Shown here: positions 22,240 to 34,612 of the stretch, piece after piece
Layout of the letters: every line of letters begins with the position of its first letter
How positions within the stretch are numbered: position 1 is the stretch's first letter
Source of the DNA: Bisporella sp. PMI_857
Taxonomy: Eukaryota > Ascomycota > Leotiomycetes > Helotiales > Helotiaceae
DNA length: 64,000 bases
Assembly (NCBI GenBank): GCA_021307315.1
Contig: JAJSPD010000001.1
Coordinates: 1,612,001 to 1,676,000, forward strand
Direction of reading: 5' to 3'
Made by a program: the position numbers and the translations under genes
The notes under the pieces: generated by a model
The model's input: only the letters and a program-made list of their open reading frames with translations
Database searches by the model: none
Told to the model about the DNA's origin: nothing

Positions 22240-23290
22240 TTGAAATTATCGCCAGAAAAGGTGGGCGATTACCTCCCCTCTGCTTCCCTGCTGCGACTTC
22301 CTATTGGAACCCGTCTGTATTGGGCAAGTATTGCAACATGGTACTCTACATCATCTCCCAAGCTCACTCATGGTGTAAGCAAGCAAGGAAACTTTACCAC
22401 CATTCCAATGTTCTGCTCTAGCCTGCGAAAGCGCTCAGTATGGGCCACTGTTCCATCTACTTTAATTTCACAACAACAGCCCAAATGGCAAGGTGCGTTT
22501 TCCAAGACCATTGTGCGAAGTGCCTTCACTTGCGGTTCCTAGTTCCAGTAATGTATCTTTTGAGACGGAAAACTGTCATCGTTCAAGTGAACTCAGTTAA
22601 AATGCTCTACGGTTCGAAAAACATGGATGCTTTCGAAGAAACACTAATGGTGGATAGAACAAGTAATTAATACTCATGACTTGGCAATACCACTTCCACC
22701 CCGGAAGGAATTCTTCCGACTGATTTTGATGTCCTCTGAGGATATACAAAAGCCTGAGAGCTATATGGACCGCATCGAACGATTGTACAATCAGACAGGA
22801 GGCCAACATGTTGGCATTGTTTTTTTGGTTCAAGATGGCACTTCCAAGGAGAATGGAACTAGGAATCTTATGACTCTTCAAATCAGGTAAAGTAGTCTTT
22901 GCGTTCAGTGTAGCTTTCACATCGCCTTATCTAACATTTCCAAGTTTACTGACTACTTACGATATTCCTATCATCCCATTGTTCTCTGTCGCTTCTCTCC
23001 AAGATGCTCTCTTCGGATTCCAAAGACAACTCATCGCCTCACGTAGATCAGTATCTGCGCCGGTAATCGATCCGCTCACTACTTTGCTACCATATTGCTC
23101 CGTGAACACTCCAATCCCCGAGCATGCAAGAAATGTCCTTAGTGATATTTGTCATAGTATCGCAGATGTAGCACAAGCAGCTACTACACAAGATGGTCGA
23201 GACACCTTGAAGAAGTGGCTACAAGGACCATCATCTTCGATCGTGGAGGATATAATTGGATTTTGGGAACAAGAATATATTGTTGATTGA
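22240..23290 (+). CDS. Unidentified fungal protein, 5' end unresolved
   Basis: I do not recognise this gene. The C-terminal part is well supported: an exon to about 22887 reading DLAIPLPPRKEFFRLILMS and QHVGIVFLVQDG, a short intron, then an exon reading SLLTTYDIPIIPLFSVASLQ, ALFGFQRQLIAS and finally IIGFWEQEYIVD before the stop at 23288-23290. The join keeps frame and yields an alternating hydrophobic strand/helix pattern (VGIVFL, YDIPIIPL) like a small alpha/beta domain. Upstream, a frame from 22240 (VGDYLPSASLLRLPIGTRLYW) can be joined by an intron 22493-22659 in the correct phase, but it has no convincing ATG. The true start may be an in-frame ATG near 22409 or a further exon. It lies between OPA3-like and Rtc3-like genes, all on the plus strand. 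Confidence 0.45.
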
Positions 23291-23905
23291 TGTATGGAAC
23301 CAGTTGCTACTGCACTGCTAGCACTAATCATGTAAAGGTCTTGCTTGCTCAAACTTCATGTCTACCTTCGAAATTTTTGCCAAAGATTTAAGTAGCTGAG
23401 TCCAAATCCTAAATGAGTAAACATTCATCCATTGATGCTCTATGTCTATATTTCATAGCTAAAGCCAAGTGGATTTGAGTATCCACAATGACGTAGGTAA
23501 AACAATACAGGAGTTCTTGAGCTGGCAATATAGACACCATACAGATATATCCGCGTTTGGTTAAAATGTACCCACGAGATTCTAGAAGGAAACAATTAGC
23601 AAATAGGCCGATTTGAGGCAAGATAGGCAGACAGTGATCGCGTGAAGTGGAAGAAGGATCGCCAGGTTCCTGAATTCAGGTTGCCCAGCGCCAGTCACGA
23701 GAGCCTTGGCAATAGACGTCATCAGACACAAGGGTGAGCTCCTGAGCTCCCTTCAAAAGACACCATTTCTCTTCTTCTACTTCCTCTTCTCATAAAAAAC
23801 AAAACAAAAATTCAAATTCAAATCCAAATCAAAAGCTTTCTCGCAAGTTCGTTCCATATCAGATACCCAATCTACACACTCACTTCGTAACAAAGAACCG
23901 CAACC
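23291..23905. promoter_or_regulatory. Promoter of Rtc3-like gene with CRE-type half site
   Basis: ACGTCA at 23716-23721, about 190 bp before the start codon, is the core of the CRE/ATF site bound by fungal stress bZIP factors. It is followed by a CT-rich leader typical of highly expressed fungal genes. Yeast RTC3 is stress-induced, so the site is plausible but untested. Confidence 0.35.
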
Positions 23906-24447
23906 ATGGTCAAGGGAGCTACCAAGGAGATCAAGGTCCACTACAAGGGCAAGGACGACGACTTTCTTATCTACATCGAAGATGCTGAAAAGGCTACTGC
24001 ATGGAAGACAGACAAGACAATCCCTCTGGTAGACGTCGTTAACTCTTTCAAGGTGTTCACCACCGGCAGGTAAGTTGATTGATTTTCCATCTGGACAAAA
24101 CACCTACCCCTCATCCATCATCACAACCCCGCTTTTAGCACAGCACGCGACATATGCAGCCAGTATCGACACCAATACATCTAAATGATCAAGTACTGAC
24201 TGATGTCTAGGCACGGAGCTCAGGGTGCACTAAACACGGCATCCAACGCCACCCTCGAGAACGAGTTCGGCACCTCCAAGGACGACGAAGTCATCAAGAA
24301 GATCCTCGAGGCTGGTGACATCCAGGAGACCAAGGTACGGGTTCCCTTCAATGATCATCCCGTGAAGCTGCCTTGCTAACATATTTGAAAAAGGGGCCTG
24401 AGAGACAAGGCAACACCAATGACAGCAAGGGCAGCCGTGGTGTCTGA
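23906..24447 (+). CDS. SBDS N-terminal-domain protein, Rtc3/Sdo1-like
   Basis: Small cytosolic protein with the domain named for the Shwachman-Bodian-Diamond syndrome protein, in the single-domain form known in yeast as Rtc3 (restriction of telomere capping 3, linked to RNA metabolism and stress). Three exons, 23906-24069, 24211-24334 and 24394-24447, give 113 residues. The sequence opens MVKGATKEIKVHYKGKDDDF and has AWKTDKTIPLVDVVNSFKVF, then GRHGAQGALNTASNATLENEFGT, ending ILEAGDIQETKGPERQGNTND. That is the whole FYSH-type domain and little else. The ATG context (CAACCATGG) is strong. It stands alone with long untranslated flanks on both sides. Confidence 0.9.
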
Positions 24448-25708
24448 TTGAGCGTAGAGATGGAGGAATGTACAACACAGCGCGGCGAATTGCTGAGACA
24501 TCGGGAATGCGGATACGCATTGATGACAATGACGAACGCTCTAGATACGGGTCATGGAACCTAAATATCGAGCCTCTCCAAATAAAAAAAAACAGTGAAA
24601 ACCATTAAGCTCTTCATCCTTTACCAGTCATCACGTCAATATATGGTGTGCAATTCAATTGTTTTTACCCCCCCAAGATTTCCCATCCGTTTAGTACTCA
24701 ACAACAAACCTGCCTGCAACAAAACAACAACAACCCAAGCCACCCCTTTTCTAGAAATATTTCTTCTCCTTTCCCCTTTCTTTTTTCATTTTCCTTCTCC
24801 CCAAACCAGCACACCACCAAATTTTCCTATCCCCTCTCTCATCGTAAGATACAACCATCCCCCCCCCAAGTGCGGCAAAAAAAAAACATGAAACCTCACC
24901 TGCCTCAAGAACAGAAGCAAAGCCTCACATCCATCCGCATAACCATCCAATCCCTCAAAAATATTTCGGTCTCGGCAGAAACGCCTCGCTAATTTCACGA
25001 GCATCCGAAAATGAAAGGAACGCAGCCGCCATCAGCCATCAGCCCATGTCTGATCTGATAAGATGAACTTTTTTTTTATTCTTGCTCTTTTCAATCGAAC
25101 GAGAGGAACTAGGATTCGAAGAAGAGGAGGAAGGAGAGGAGTGCAATCCCGTAGCACTGACTAGACTAGAATTTGTTAGATAGGGAGTGTTTTAGCCGGA
25201 GGGGATTCAAAGGCGGGGAGGGAGAGAGAGAGAGAGAGAGAGAAAGAGAGGAAATCTGGAGGATTTATTGGTGAAAGGGGGGATAATAAAAGTCGTGAAG
25301 CGGTCTTGAATTATCTACCTAGGCGTGCATATTACCTCGAGAGGATCCCCAGGAGGAATCAAAAAGCAAAACAGACCCCCTCTCAGCAAAAGATGCGTAC
25401 CGTCCACCTCATCTTCGCTTTCCGACCCCTTTTCCCTTTGCCTCCGCTCCCACCAAGATGCCACGATGGACAGATGAACGCCAGGTCGCTCATGCTCATG
25501 CAAAAAATGACAATTGAAAGAAACAGTTCTGAATAGACACACGATGTAGATAGATAGACGTCATATGTGCATAACGTTGTTTTCTCCCTCTCTATGCCAC
25601 GTGCCCACCCCTATCTTTAGGTTGAAAAGATCTATTTACATCCCCATCCTGCCGAACCCAAATGGGTTTTCTTTAAATCGATGGGTATCGTATATCAGGG
25701 AGAAGGCT
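24448..25708. other. Intergenic region with low-complexity tracts
   Basis: Convergent 3' flanks of two genes. It contains pyrimidine-rich sequence (24660-24860), an A run near 24885, a GA dinucleotide run near 25219-25245 and several A/T runs. No coding region is supported. Confidence 0.5.
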
Positions 25709-26243
25709 TTATACCTTTCCCGGTCTCGCACGTTGAGGTATGGACCATGGCTTAGCTACCACAACCTATTTTCCGTTAGAATGATATCACGAGGTTAAAT
25801 TGGATAGGCCGAGACATACCTCTCCCTCGCTATACGCCCAGAAATATACCATCAGGGCAACCGTATAATAAATCGCCGGGTTCGTAGCCTGATATAGCAA
25901 CGCCGCGGCCAAGCCCGCCATGGGCAGGACTACTAATCTCGCTTCGATACTGCGATGCATGGCAGTACCGGCGATAAAGCCAAGAGGCCATTCCCAGGCG
26001 AACAAGAGGACGCCGAATACTAAGTTGATGACTTGGAGGATGGGGAGGGGTTTGACGGCCATATCAAGGTTCTTGGTGAGGAAGTCGAAGAATATTTTGG
26101 GCCAGAAGAAGCCTTCAACTGCGGCTGCTATTTGATCTGTGGCTTGTTAGTGTGATTAATTGGGATTATGAAGAGGAATACGAACAGACAGCCGCCGTGA
26201 GGACGATAAGGCGAGCCCAGTGGTTCTTTATGAGTTTTCCCAT
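25709..26243 (-). CDS. Small four-TM membrane protein of unknown function
   Basis: Conserved fungal integral membrane protein of about 143 residues, of a type annotated in other fungi only as a domain of unknown function. Exons on the minus strand are 26243-26186, 26136-25820 and 25765-25709, all joining in frame. It starts MGKLIKNHWARLIVLTAAVY, continues QIAAAVEGFFWPKIFFDFLT, then has hydrophobic segments near VINLVFGVLLFAWEWPLGF, LVVLPMAGLAAALLYQ and IYYTVALMVYFWAYSEGE, and ends with a basic tail (KPWSIPQRARPGKV). The short terminal exon was placed because it removes a premature frame and matches a GTATGT donor and an AATAG acceptor. I cannot suggest a function. Confidence 0.75.
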
Positions 26244-28975
26244 GATGATTTAGATCCCTTCTTCTTGACCTGATCTTCTTGCCAATAAATCGCCTTTCCT
26301 CTCAGAAAACCGCTGCACAAACGTCCAAAAGGTGGCGAACCAGGAAAACCGGCTAAAAATGGATTAAAGTCGTAATGGGTTGAAGGCGAAGAGAGAAGGA
26401 ATTTCCGAACCGGCGGAGTGGAAAGAATGGAAGGTGGGCGGTGACCTAGTCCTCGTGAAAAGGAATGCTATCGACGACGACGAGTGCACAGCGCTGACAG
26501 CAGAAGACGAGAAACTGTGGGGGATGCCGTCCTATATCTCAACCCAATGTCTCCGAATTGAGGATCCGCTTTGAGGACTGTATCAAACGCGGACCTCCTT
26601 GAGGTTCGGCTATTCGCTAGTCGCTGTCGCAGAACACGGCTTTGTATTGTTTTCGAGGATGGAACGGACCACGAGCTTAATGTCTGATCTTCTTCTATGA
26701 CAGAGGACATCCGAGCGAAGCTTGCTTTCCTAAGATTGCAGAACAAAAAGAGGAAGCAGGGCTGTGTATGATGGGCAGCTACGGCTTCATCAGGATCTCA
26801 TGTATCAAATGCACGGCGGTTTCGTCTGATCCGGGAGATCTGATGTATTGAAAGGGAGGCTAGTTGGGCGGCTTGGGAGAAGGCCGTCTGAGGATCTTCA
26901 GCATGAGACGTTTGGATGTTAGAGATGGAGGGTTTGGCCAGGCGACAAGCGTTTCTATGTCCTCATCCACGATGGCGGGAAGCAGCATGTTTAAAGACGA
27001 CAGGGCATGAGATGGGCGAACCAGGGTCTGAGGGGCATCCTTGAGGCTAGTCCCTCGTTTTGTGACCGCCATGATGTGCATGCATGTCAAAAAGCCGCAG
27101 AACGGGATCAAAGATCATGGGCCATATTGAAGGCCGGCGGGTTCTGCTGCACGAATAGAGGAAGGTGGCGGACTCAATACTTCCAAGCAGATCTAGTTAT
27201 TCTGGGACAGCGGTGCAATAGAGCCAATTAGTTGCATGAAGCATGCTGTGATGAAGTTTATGGGCCAGATGGTCCAAGATGTGGTAGGCGGTTGCAATGA
27301 TTCTGAAGGCAATTGAGGCCGTTAATTGGAGGGATGGGCGACGGGTATGGCACCTCGGGCGCGTATTGGGGTAATCTGACAGGGGAACCAGGGGGGGCGA
27401 GATACAGTCCTGTACTAGAGTGTACAGGGCAAAGATGGGGGCTACCGATGGTGGTGCGGAAGATACTAAAGGGAAGCCAAGTAAGAGCCTGGCAGGCTGG
27501 CAGGCTGGCCCCTGTATATACATGATAGTGGCTACTGCACAGTACAACCTTGAGAGAGGTGGAGGGGCAGCTTGGCAAGTGATTGTACACTACATCTGAA
27601 CACTACCATCATCATATCACATCACATCACATCATCATCATCATCAACACCACATACACACTCACACTTCTACAAGTCTCTCACATATATTTCAACCCCT
27701 ATCTGAAAGGCAACTCTATCCATATCCTCAAGACTCGAGGCAAAGCCCTCTTTCTGGCCGTTGCCCTCTTGTACCAAGACCGACCAGGGGCTGAGACGAG
27801 TCCTGCCACATTGACCTTGTTTGAGAGCCAGGCCCTCAAACCACAACTGTAGCAAAAAAAAAAGACCAGACAAAATTCCCGTATTGCATGAACAGACTGA
27901 AATAAAACAATCATTGTTTTTTTGATCGGATGGCAACCAACCGGGGGGGTGGTTCTTCCCACCAGTGCCTCAAAACAAAAAACACACCCCCCGACTTTTC
28001 TAAAAAGAGAATGAAACCTGTGAACCGATTGTTTCTGGTTGAGAGAAAACTTCAAACCATAAAGACCAGACCAGACCAGACCAGATCAATCCCGTGTCGT
28101 CAAAACTTCATGGGACATATTGGACGGGGGAAAAACCGTCCGGATGTGGGGAAGAGAAGAGAGAAGCATCGGATGGACAGTGAGCGAACGGGTGAGGTGA
28201 TGTGATCTGATGGTGAGATAAAAAAAAACATGTTCGAACCATGAACTTATGATCCGAGCCTCCGCACATGAAGGCTTTCAATTGATATATATGTATTAGC
28301 CCACAATAAGCTACCGATTTTTGTGGATGTGATATTGATGCAGCAATAGCCTTGCGGTGGACAAAAGTACACGCCACACTGGCGGCGGCTGGGGCTACTT
28401 TCAGGCTTTTGTCAGCCTCGAGCGCTTCGAGCACGCCTTCCATTGGGTCTACAATGGCACGTGAAGCGGACCCCACTCTCCAAGACTTCTAGGCTCTATG
28501 TTCCATGTCACTTGACTTTGAGCCGTTCCGGGATTACTGACTTGCTTATCTAATGTTGAACGGCACCAAACGGCATTCAATAACAATCACGTGAAACCGA
28601 TTACCACCTTCTCCCAAGCGACGCCACTGGCTATTTGTCCAAAGAGGTCAACATCCTTCACCTTGTCTATTACATGAGAAGTACCTGCAGGCATGCTCTT
28701 GGAAAACATTTACATTCAATACTAATGGGCATCTTAAGCATAAAGCGAAGCCGCTCGCTACACATTGGACACGGCTCATTCATAGCTATATTCCTAGTTT
28801 GTACCAAAGTTGCATCATGCTATATACCATGTTACGACCGCGCATTCGATCCATAAGACTATCAAGCATATGAAGCAAAGGAATCCATAATCGATCGATA
28901 TCCATAGTCCAAGAGATCTATACAATTAGACAGAAAGCACGTTTCCTTTGCTTCTGTAAAATAAGCGCCACGGCA
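26244..28975. other. 2.7 kb gene-poor region with simple repeats
   Basis: No supported gene. It holds imperfect CAT/CACAT repeats at 27604-27645, a GACCA pentamer run at 28064-28084, several homopolymer A, G and C tracts, and CACGTG boxes near 28460 and 28588. The many 60-120-codon frames lack domains and overlap. Confidence 0.5.
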
Positions 28976-31900
28976 TTAGCGGAAGTACTTGCGAATTCCT
29001 TCTGCCATGACTGTCCTGTTCTTGCTAGGACTTTTCCGTACCCTGCTTTTACCCCATCTCGCATGTTTCTGTATCTTTTCTGAGCGAGAATCCTGAGGCG
29101 CGGATTGCACAGAAGCGTTGTCTTTTCCTTCGTTAACAAGAGTCATTGAACCCATTCTATGGGTAGGCATTGAGTTCTCCGGATTTGAGCCTAAGTTATT
29201 GGCACTCGATGTTCTCAGGGGTGGTGTGATGATGCACCTTCCATCTGGTGCCCAGCTATGTTTGAGTGGCTGGCTCGTGATGACTTCAGATCCTATATCT
29301 AGATACTAAATCAGTAGATGTCTTTACAAGGAATTCGTCATAAGCCACTCTGCATCGAAGTTACTAACCTTTGGGTCTGCTCAACGTTGCGGCAAGATAA
29401 TCAAATGGATCGCGCTGAACGTTCTCCTTCTCGTCGGCAATGGCTGAAAGCCGTAATCTATCTAGGTCTTCGCTGTCAAATATAGAGGCGGCCTCGCTTG
29501 AAATGTGCTCAGCTCGCATAATACTAGGCTTCATCGCTTCAACGTTCACAATTAACTCGCCATCAGTAGGCTTATGTATGCTTGCCATGCTACTTGAGCG
29601 CTTAGTGAAGTTGCTCGCAATACTTGCCACGCTGAGTTTTCGCATTATGGAGCTGGCAGATGTGCGGACATCTCCTCGAGCTCGACCAACCATGCCTGGG
29701 AAAGGAAGAAGTTCGCGACTCCAGACGTCAGCAAGAAGTGCTTCAAGTCGTATTCGTTCGCCACGAAGTGGTGCAAGGACAGGAATGCGTTTCGGTGATA
29801 AGAGTGACTGGGATCTGTTTATAGATGTGCTTGCAGCAGAGATACCAATATCCTTGAATGCGGTTGTATTCTTGATGATTACATGGCAAAGCCCAGTCAT
29901 CTGTCCTATGGTTGTTGCTCTATGAATCGACATTCGTCTGGCGATAGTCCCTGTCGCTGAGTTGGCCTGTGAAGAATCTTTATTGCAAGCAATTCACGAA
30001 CCTGGTTTTCCAAAAATCGTTCCCAAAGATTTAACATCTAATGTTAAGAAGCTCATTGACGCTTCTTCTCCTGCATCGACACAGGAGTTACAAGGCTGAG
30101 CAGCAAGACGCTCACGCCATTCAGTCTCCTCTTTTGGTGAGCATGCACTCATTGTGAGTTCAAGTAGCTGGTGGTCAATCTCGAATACCAATTTCCACGA
30201 GAATAGGGCGGTATGGCATTGCAGCCCTGTTTTTTAATCAGAAGTATTCAACAGAGACTTGGAAATGCAGCATATGAGATCAGCCCATAGCTTGTACGAA
30301 CCTCTACCATTGTCAAGCTCTTCTACTCTCATATCACTGCGGCCGATCCATGCTTGAATCGTATAAACTTGCTCAGGTCTGGCAGCAGAGGCAAGTAACA
30401 AATAGTCGCGGTACAAAAGGCAGATCAGATACTGTCCTTCGACACCATCCTTCGTTTGCCAGGACACGTACAGCACACCACATAGATTGATATGACCTAG
30501 ATTCCGAACTGAAATTTTGGAGCGAGTCTCCGACTTGATAAATGTTATTAGCTTTTGCACATATTATTTGAGCTATACACACCTGTGCATGAACTAAGAG
30601 CCTATCCTGTAATATCCATGATTTTTCAATGGCGATCTTCATATGAGGATCGTCAGTGGCTCGGTTGATTTCTGCTGTTGCTTCTCGTAACCGAATGAGG
30701 ACATTCTCAATCGCTAGGTGTGAGTCGGGGCAGTCACAAACGGGGGTCTGCTTTAAAAGTTCTCCAAAAAGAAGGGGGTATTTGCAAACACGTTGGAGTG
30801 GCTATTCTCAATATTAGTCCGAGCTAGTTGATGTTCTCAAAAATCAAACCTTAACGAGAAGGTCACCGGTTGTCAGGGCCTTTTTGGCAATATTGTTTTT
30901 GGTGTTGAGTGACGCCAGAGCTGTAGCTAAAGCTTCAAGTCCTTTTTCAAAAGCAAGCCATTGTGGCATTGTCCTATAGGTAGCTGTGACATCCTTCAAC
31001 ATAATTTCATACTTGGCACCATATTCCTCATAGACAAAAAATCGACTAAGCTATGCAGCCATCTATCAGTAAGGTGTTACTGAACGTACTGCTTATTTGC
31101 TTACCCTTTGTCCGAAAGCTCTGGCAACTTCTGCTGCGGTTTGAGGCTCGATAGTCATCCCTGGAATCTTCTGCAGCCAAGTGCCATTACTTGTGTGCTC
31201 TGGGACAGCATCAAGGCTTCGCCATCTGTTATGGCCATGAGTTGGTGGCATAGGCTTATTCTCCTCGATGCAATTGACATTCACGTAATCTGAACAAGGA
31301 ATTATCTTGTGGAGATCTCTCAGCAGCCCTTCATGCATCTCGATAATCTCACTAAGATTAAGATTGATCGAGGCTCTCAAGTTCGGTGTGAGCGATGGAA
31401 TAGAGCCCATGAGATTTACATATGCCTTGAATTTAGTTATTAAATAGCTCTATTAAATGAATTTCATGCAAGAATAAACTCACATGCTGTAGAAACTTTA
31501 CATCAGCTACATAGTTCTCCTCCGTGGTAATGAGTTCTTCTAGCACATGGCGACGCTGAAGAAGACGGGCGGTCACTCCTTGATCAACAACAGCACTTCT
31601 GGCGATAAAGGAATTATCTTCAGATCGTCTACCTATCTGCGAAGTTCTGCTGCTGATTTCCGTCCTATTATGGTGTGATGAGACCCCAGTTCGTTTTGAG
31701 GGAGGTGCAATGCTCAAGCTGGCAAGGCTTATGCTAGCACTCTTAATTGCAGTAACAAATCCTGAAGATGACTCTGAAGAAGATTTCTGATGCCGAAATC
31801 TGGCGAGGCGAGTAGGGGAGCTTGATGGGCCATTCTCTAAGCCATTGAGTGGCCCGTTAATGGTCATACGCCTTTGGTTATCTTTATTTTTCTTATGGAG

Positions 31901-32425
31901 ATGTTTCATCCATCTGTTGAAAGGTCGCTCTGCATCAATTCCCTCGTGGTCCAAGCGATTATTGACGGGGTTAGGCTCTTCTAGGGGAAACCTCATCTGT
32001 TTAGGTGGACTTGCATTATCAGGGCTGCCAAAGGATAGTCCCAAATCTGCCAACGCATGTATATCCGAAGAACCTGCTTCAGAAGAGCTTGAAGCCTCAT
32101 AGTCCTCAGAAGATGATCGAATCGTATCTGGGAAACTGTTCTCTTGAACAAATCCTCCTAATGATTTTGCGCTCAGATGTTCGGTGTCAACAGGGTCATC
32201 CCATGTATTCTCAGAATCTTTCTGGGAGCTCATAAAAGATCCGACTTCTGAGGGGCTGAGTACAATGCCACAGGTCTCGAGATTGGACTGGAAGTCTTTT
32301 CGAATTGATGGAGGTGGAATTGATCTATCCCAACTTGGCTTTCCAGAAAGGTGGACTGAGCTTTGGCGAGAAGACGTACGCTTAGCTGCGTATTCCTCCA
32401 AAATTGAAGGTGAAAATTGAGCCAT
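28976..32425 (-). CDS. Rho guanine nucleotide exchange factor (DH-PH)
   Basis: Activator of Rho-family GTPases, which control polarity and wall synthesis. ATG at 32425 (MAQFSPSILEEYAAKR) opens a disordered Ser-rich region of about 290 residues. The DH domain then starts with LEELITTEENYVADVKFLQH (conserved region 1, here split by an intron at about 31435-31490), continues LRDLHKIIP and RFFVYEEYGAKYEIML, and has the hallmark region PLQRVCKYPLLFGELLKQT (conserved region 3, around 30770-30840). A PH-like domain follows (HINLCGVLYVSWQ, YLICLLYRDYLLLAS, FSWKLVFEIDHQLLELTMS). The long C-terminal tail contains RLRLSAIADEKENVQRDPFDYL and a basic end, KHARWGKSRVRKSP. About nine exons in total, stop at 28976. 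It is divergent from Nas2. The exact Rho partner cannot be told. Confidence 0.88.
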
Positions 32426-33027
32426 GACATACGGAGAATGAATCAAGAAAGATGCTTATATGGAACCAAGAAAGACGTAGCAACAGCAAAATATGCTTAC
32501 CAAGAGAGTGATGGTGGAAGAGAACAAGGTTAGCAGGAGGAAGTGTCCCTTTACAAACACGGAGCAGAGATGATCATGGTTTGAAGGAACTCACGAAACA
32601 CGTTCTTTCCTTTCAACGATCTTCTGAACTAAAAGAGCTAGAAATGCACGAACTGAATTAGGGCATACATTGTACATATACGCAGAAAAAAGAGATGCAG
32701 CGCGATTTTGAAGATATAGCATATTTCACTCTGTGTTTGGGCAACTCAAGACGCCTGCGACAGACATGTTACGTTGAGAGCAGTCCCCAAAAGTAAATGT
32801 ATAGGCTTGAAGGGTCAATGCTAATATAAGTTGAAGTTGAGATAGATGTTGGGCCTGGCTTTCATGTCCCACTATAATATGTCATCCTTGTCCACAATTC
32901 TTGAACCCCACCAACGCGTCTTCCGGCAGCCTACCTATCACTCCACAAGGTTGGTTGAACACTTCTCCAAGGCTACTGGCATCCAACAGATATCCCGCAG
33001 ACCCCGATTTGACCTGTGACGGCAGAT
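32426..33027. promoter_or_regulatory. Divergent promoter of RhoGEF and Nas2
   Basis: 0.6 kb head-to-head spacer. I found no proteasome-associated control element (GGTGGCAAA) on either strand by eye. Confidence 0.35.
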
Positions 33028-33886
33028 ATGGAGAATCTCCATGCTCCTACGGTGCCTTCAGGGCCAATAACTGGACCGTCTACGAATGGAGTTCATGTGA
33101 ACGCACAATCCTTTGGACAGCTCCAAGCTAAGAAGGATAATATAGAGGCTGAAATTAAAGCCCTAAGCAGCGTACTAGACTCAGTGGGTATCTCTGTATT
33201 GTCAAATATGACACCGCGGGGGCTGTCTGACAATCAATAGCATGGGGTTGATATGAATACTAGGCTGGTTACACCTGATGGATTCCCTCGGGCGGACCTA
33301 GATGTGGCACAAAGTGCATAATATTTACTCCCTTCAGCATATAACTCTTCTGACGGCTCCCAGTTCGAACCACACGATCGCGCATTATCCACCTCCGAAA
33401 TGACTACAAGGCTTTGATGAGCGTTATTGAGAAGCACATTCATGAGCACTTCGCGAGATTGGCAGAGGAAGGCCAGACAGATGAACCAGTAACAAACGGA
33501 CTCCAACAGAATGGGGAGGTACTGTCTCTGCCAACAGTCGTACAGCCTTTAGGACCTCCATTCGCAAGGGTCAACAGTGTAGTGGCAGGAAGTCCAGCAG
33601 ATACTGCGGGCCTGAGAGCGAATGACGAGATACGGAATTTCGGATATGTTGATATCGCAAATCACAACGGGTTGAGGAGGGTTGGGGAATGTGTCCAAGG
33701 AAATGAGGGTGTATGTCTATCGCCCAAATCATGTTTGAGGAGATTGCTGACCTTCCATAGCAAAACATTCTGGTCAAAGTATCCCGCCTTATAGAGGGCC
33801 GAAGACAAGAGTTGCAGTTGACCTTAACACCGCGAAGAGATTGGGGAGGTCGCGGCCTGCTTGGCTGCCATATCCTACCAGTATGA
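33028..33886 (+). CDS. nas2: 26S proteasome assembly chaperone Nas2 / PSMD9 (p27)
   Basis: Chaperone that binds the Rpt5 C-terminus during assembly of the 19S base. Four exons, 33028-33183, 33241-33313, 33364-33710 and 33761-33886, give 233 residues. The N-terminal helical part reads LQAKKDNIEAEIKALSSVLDS then HGVDMNTRLVTPDGFPRADLDVAQ, a highly conserved family block, followed by RSRIIHLRNDYKALM. The C-terminal PDZ domain reads PFARVNSVVAGSPADTAGL and DEIRNFGYVD, then ILVKVSRLIEGRRQELQLTLTPR, ending in the family-typical WGGRGLLGCHILPV. Exon 3 ends at a GTATGT donor (33711). It is intact. Confidence 0.93.
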
Positions 33887-34612
33887 GCTGCCTTTGACTT
33901 GTTGCTTGGGGTGCTTGGAGAAAAATGATCCTGCTTCTAGCGATGGCGTTGGTGGGAAATCTGTGACGGGTGATCAAGATGTCAATAAGAAGTTTAGCTG
34001 GCACCTCCTAGGCATGGAAAATATACCAAATAGGACCACCGTTCCTATTTGTCGAATTCTTCGGCACTTCGCTGTTTCCACTCTATGCTTATAGATTGTG
34101 GCCGTCGCAAAATGACGTTATACGATATCCAAGCTCAAAAGAATGCCAAGGGAGGGGATTTCCACAGTGCGAAAACCATTAAATCTATATTTGTAGGATA
34201 AAAAACAGGTTAGATGCTTATCAATTATAGATCCGAGTATATTGTATCTCATCAGGTAGCCATATTGACAACAGACAATGTGCCAAAATTGCCCAAGGCA
34301 GCATTAGGTATCAACTTAGATAGGCAATGGTCATGTGACTCACTAGCTTAAAAGTTTGCGGCTGCCATCAACAACCCACCTCTTGCAAAACATCTCACGT
34401 CGTCGACTAAGATACAAAGCGCAAAATCTTCACTGCGAAACAAAAGGTACCTCTCGTCTTTCCGCACTCATCGTCAAATACTTGGTTTCACTCGCCTGGA
34501 CGCACACGCGCCAACAAGCAGGAAGGCATGCTAACATCTTATCGCACTACAGACACAACCTTGCTTTTCTGCTGTTTACCCACCCTCATACCATACTAAA
34601 ATACCAGCAACC
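33887..34612. other. Intergenic region
   Basis: 3' flank of Nas2 and promoter/leader of the Ran gene. Residual open frames near 33860-34090 are not convincing. Confidence 0.4.
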
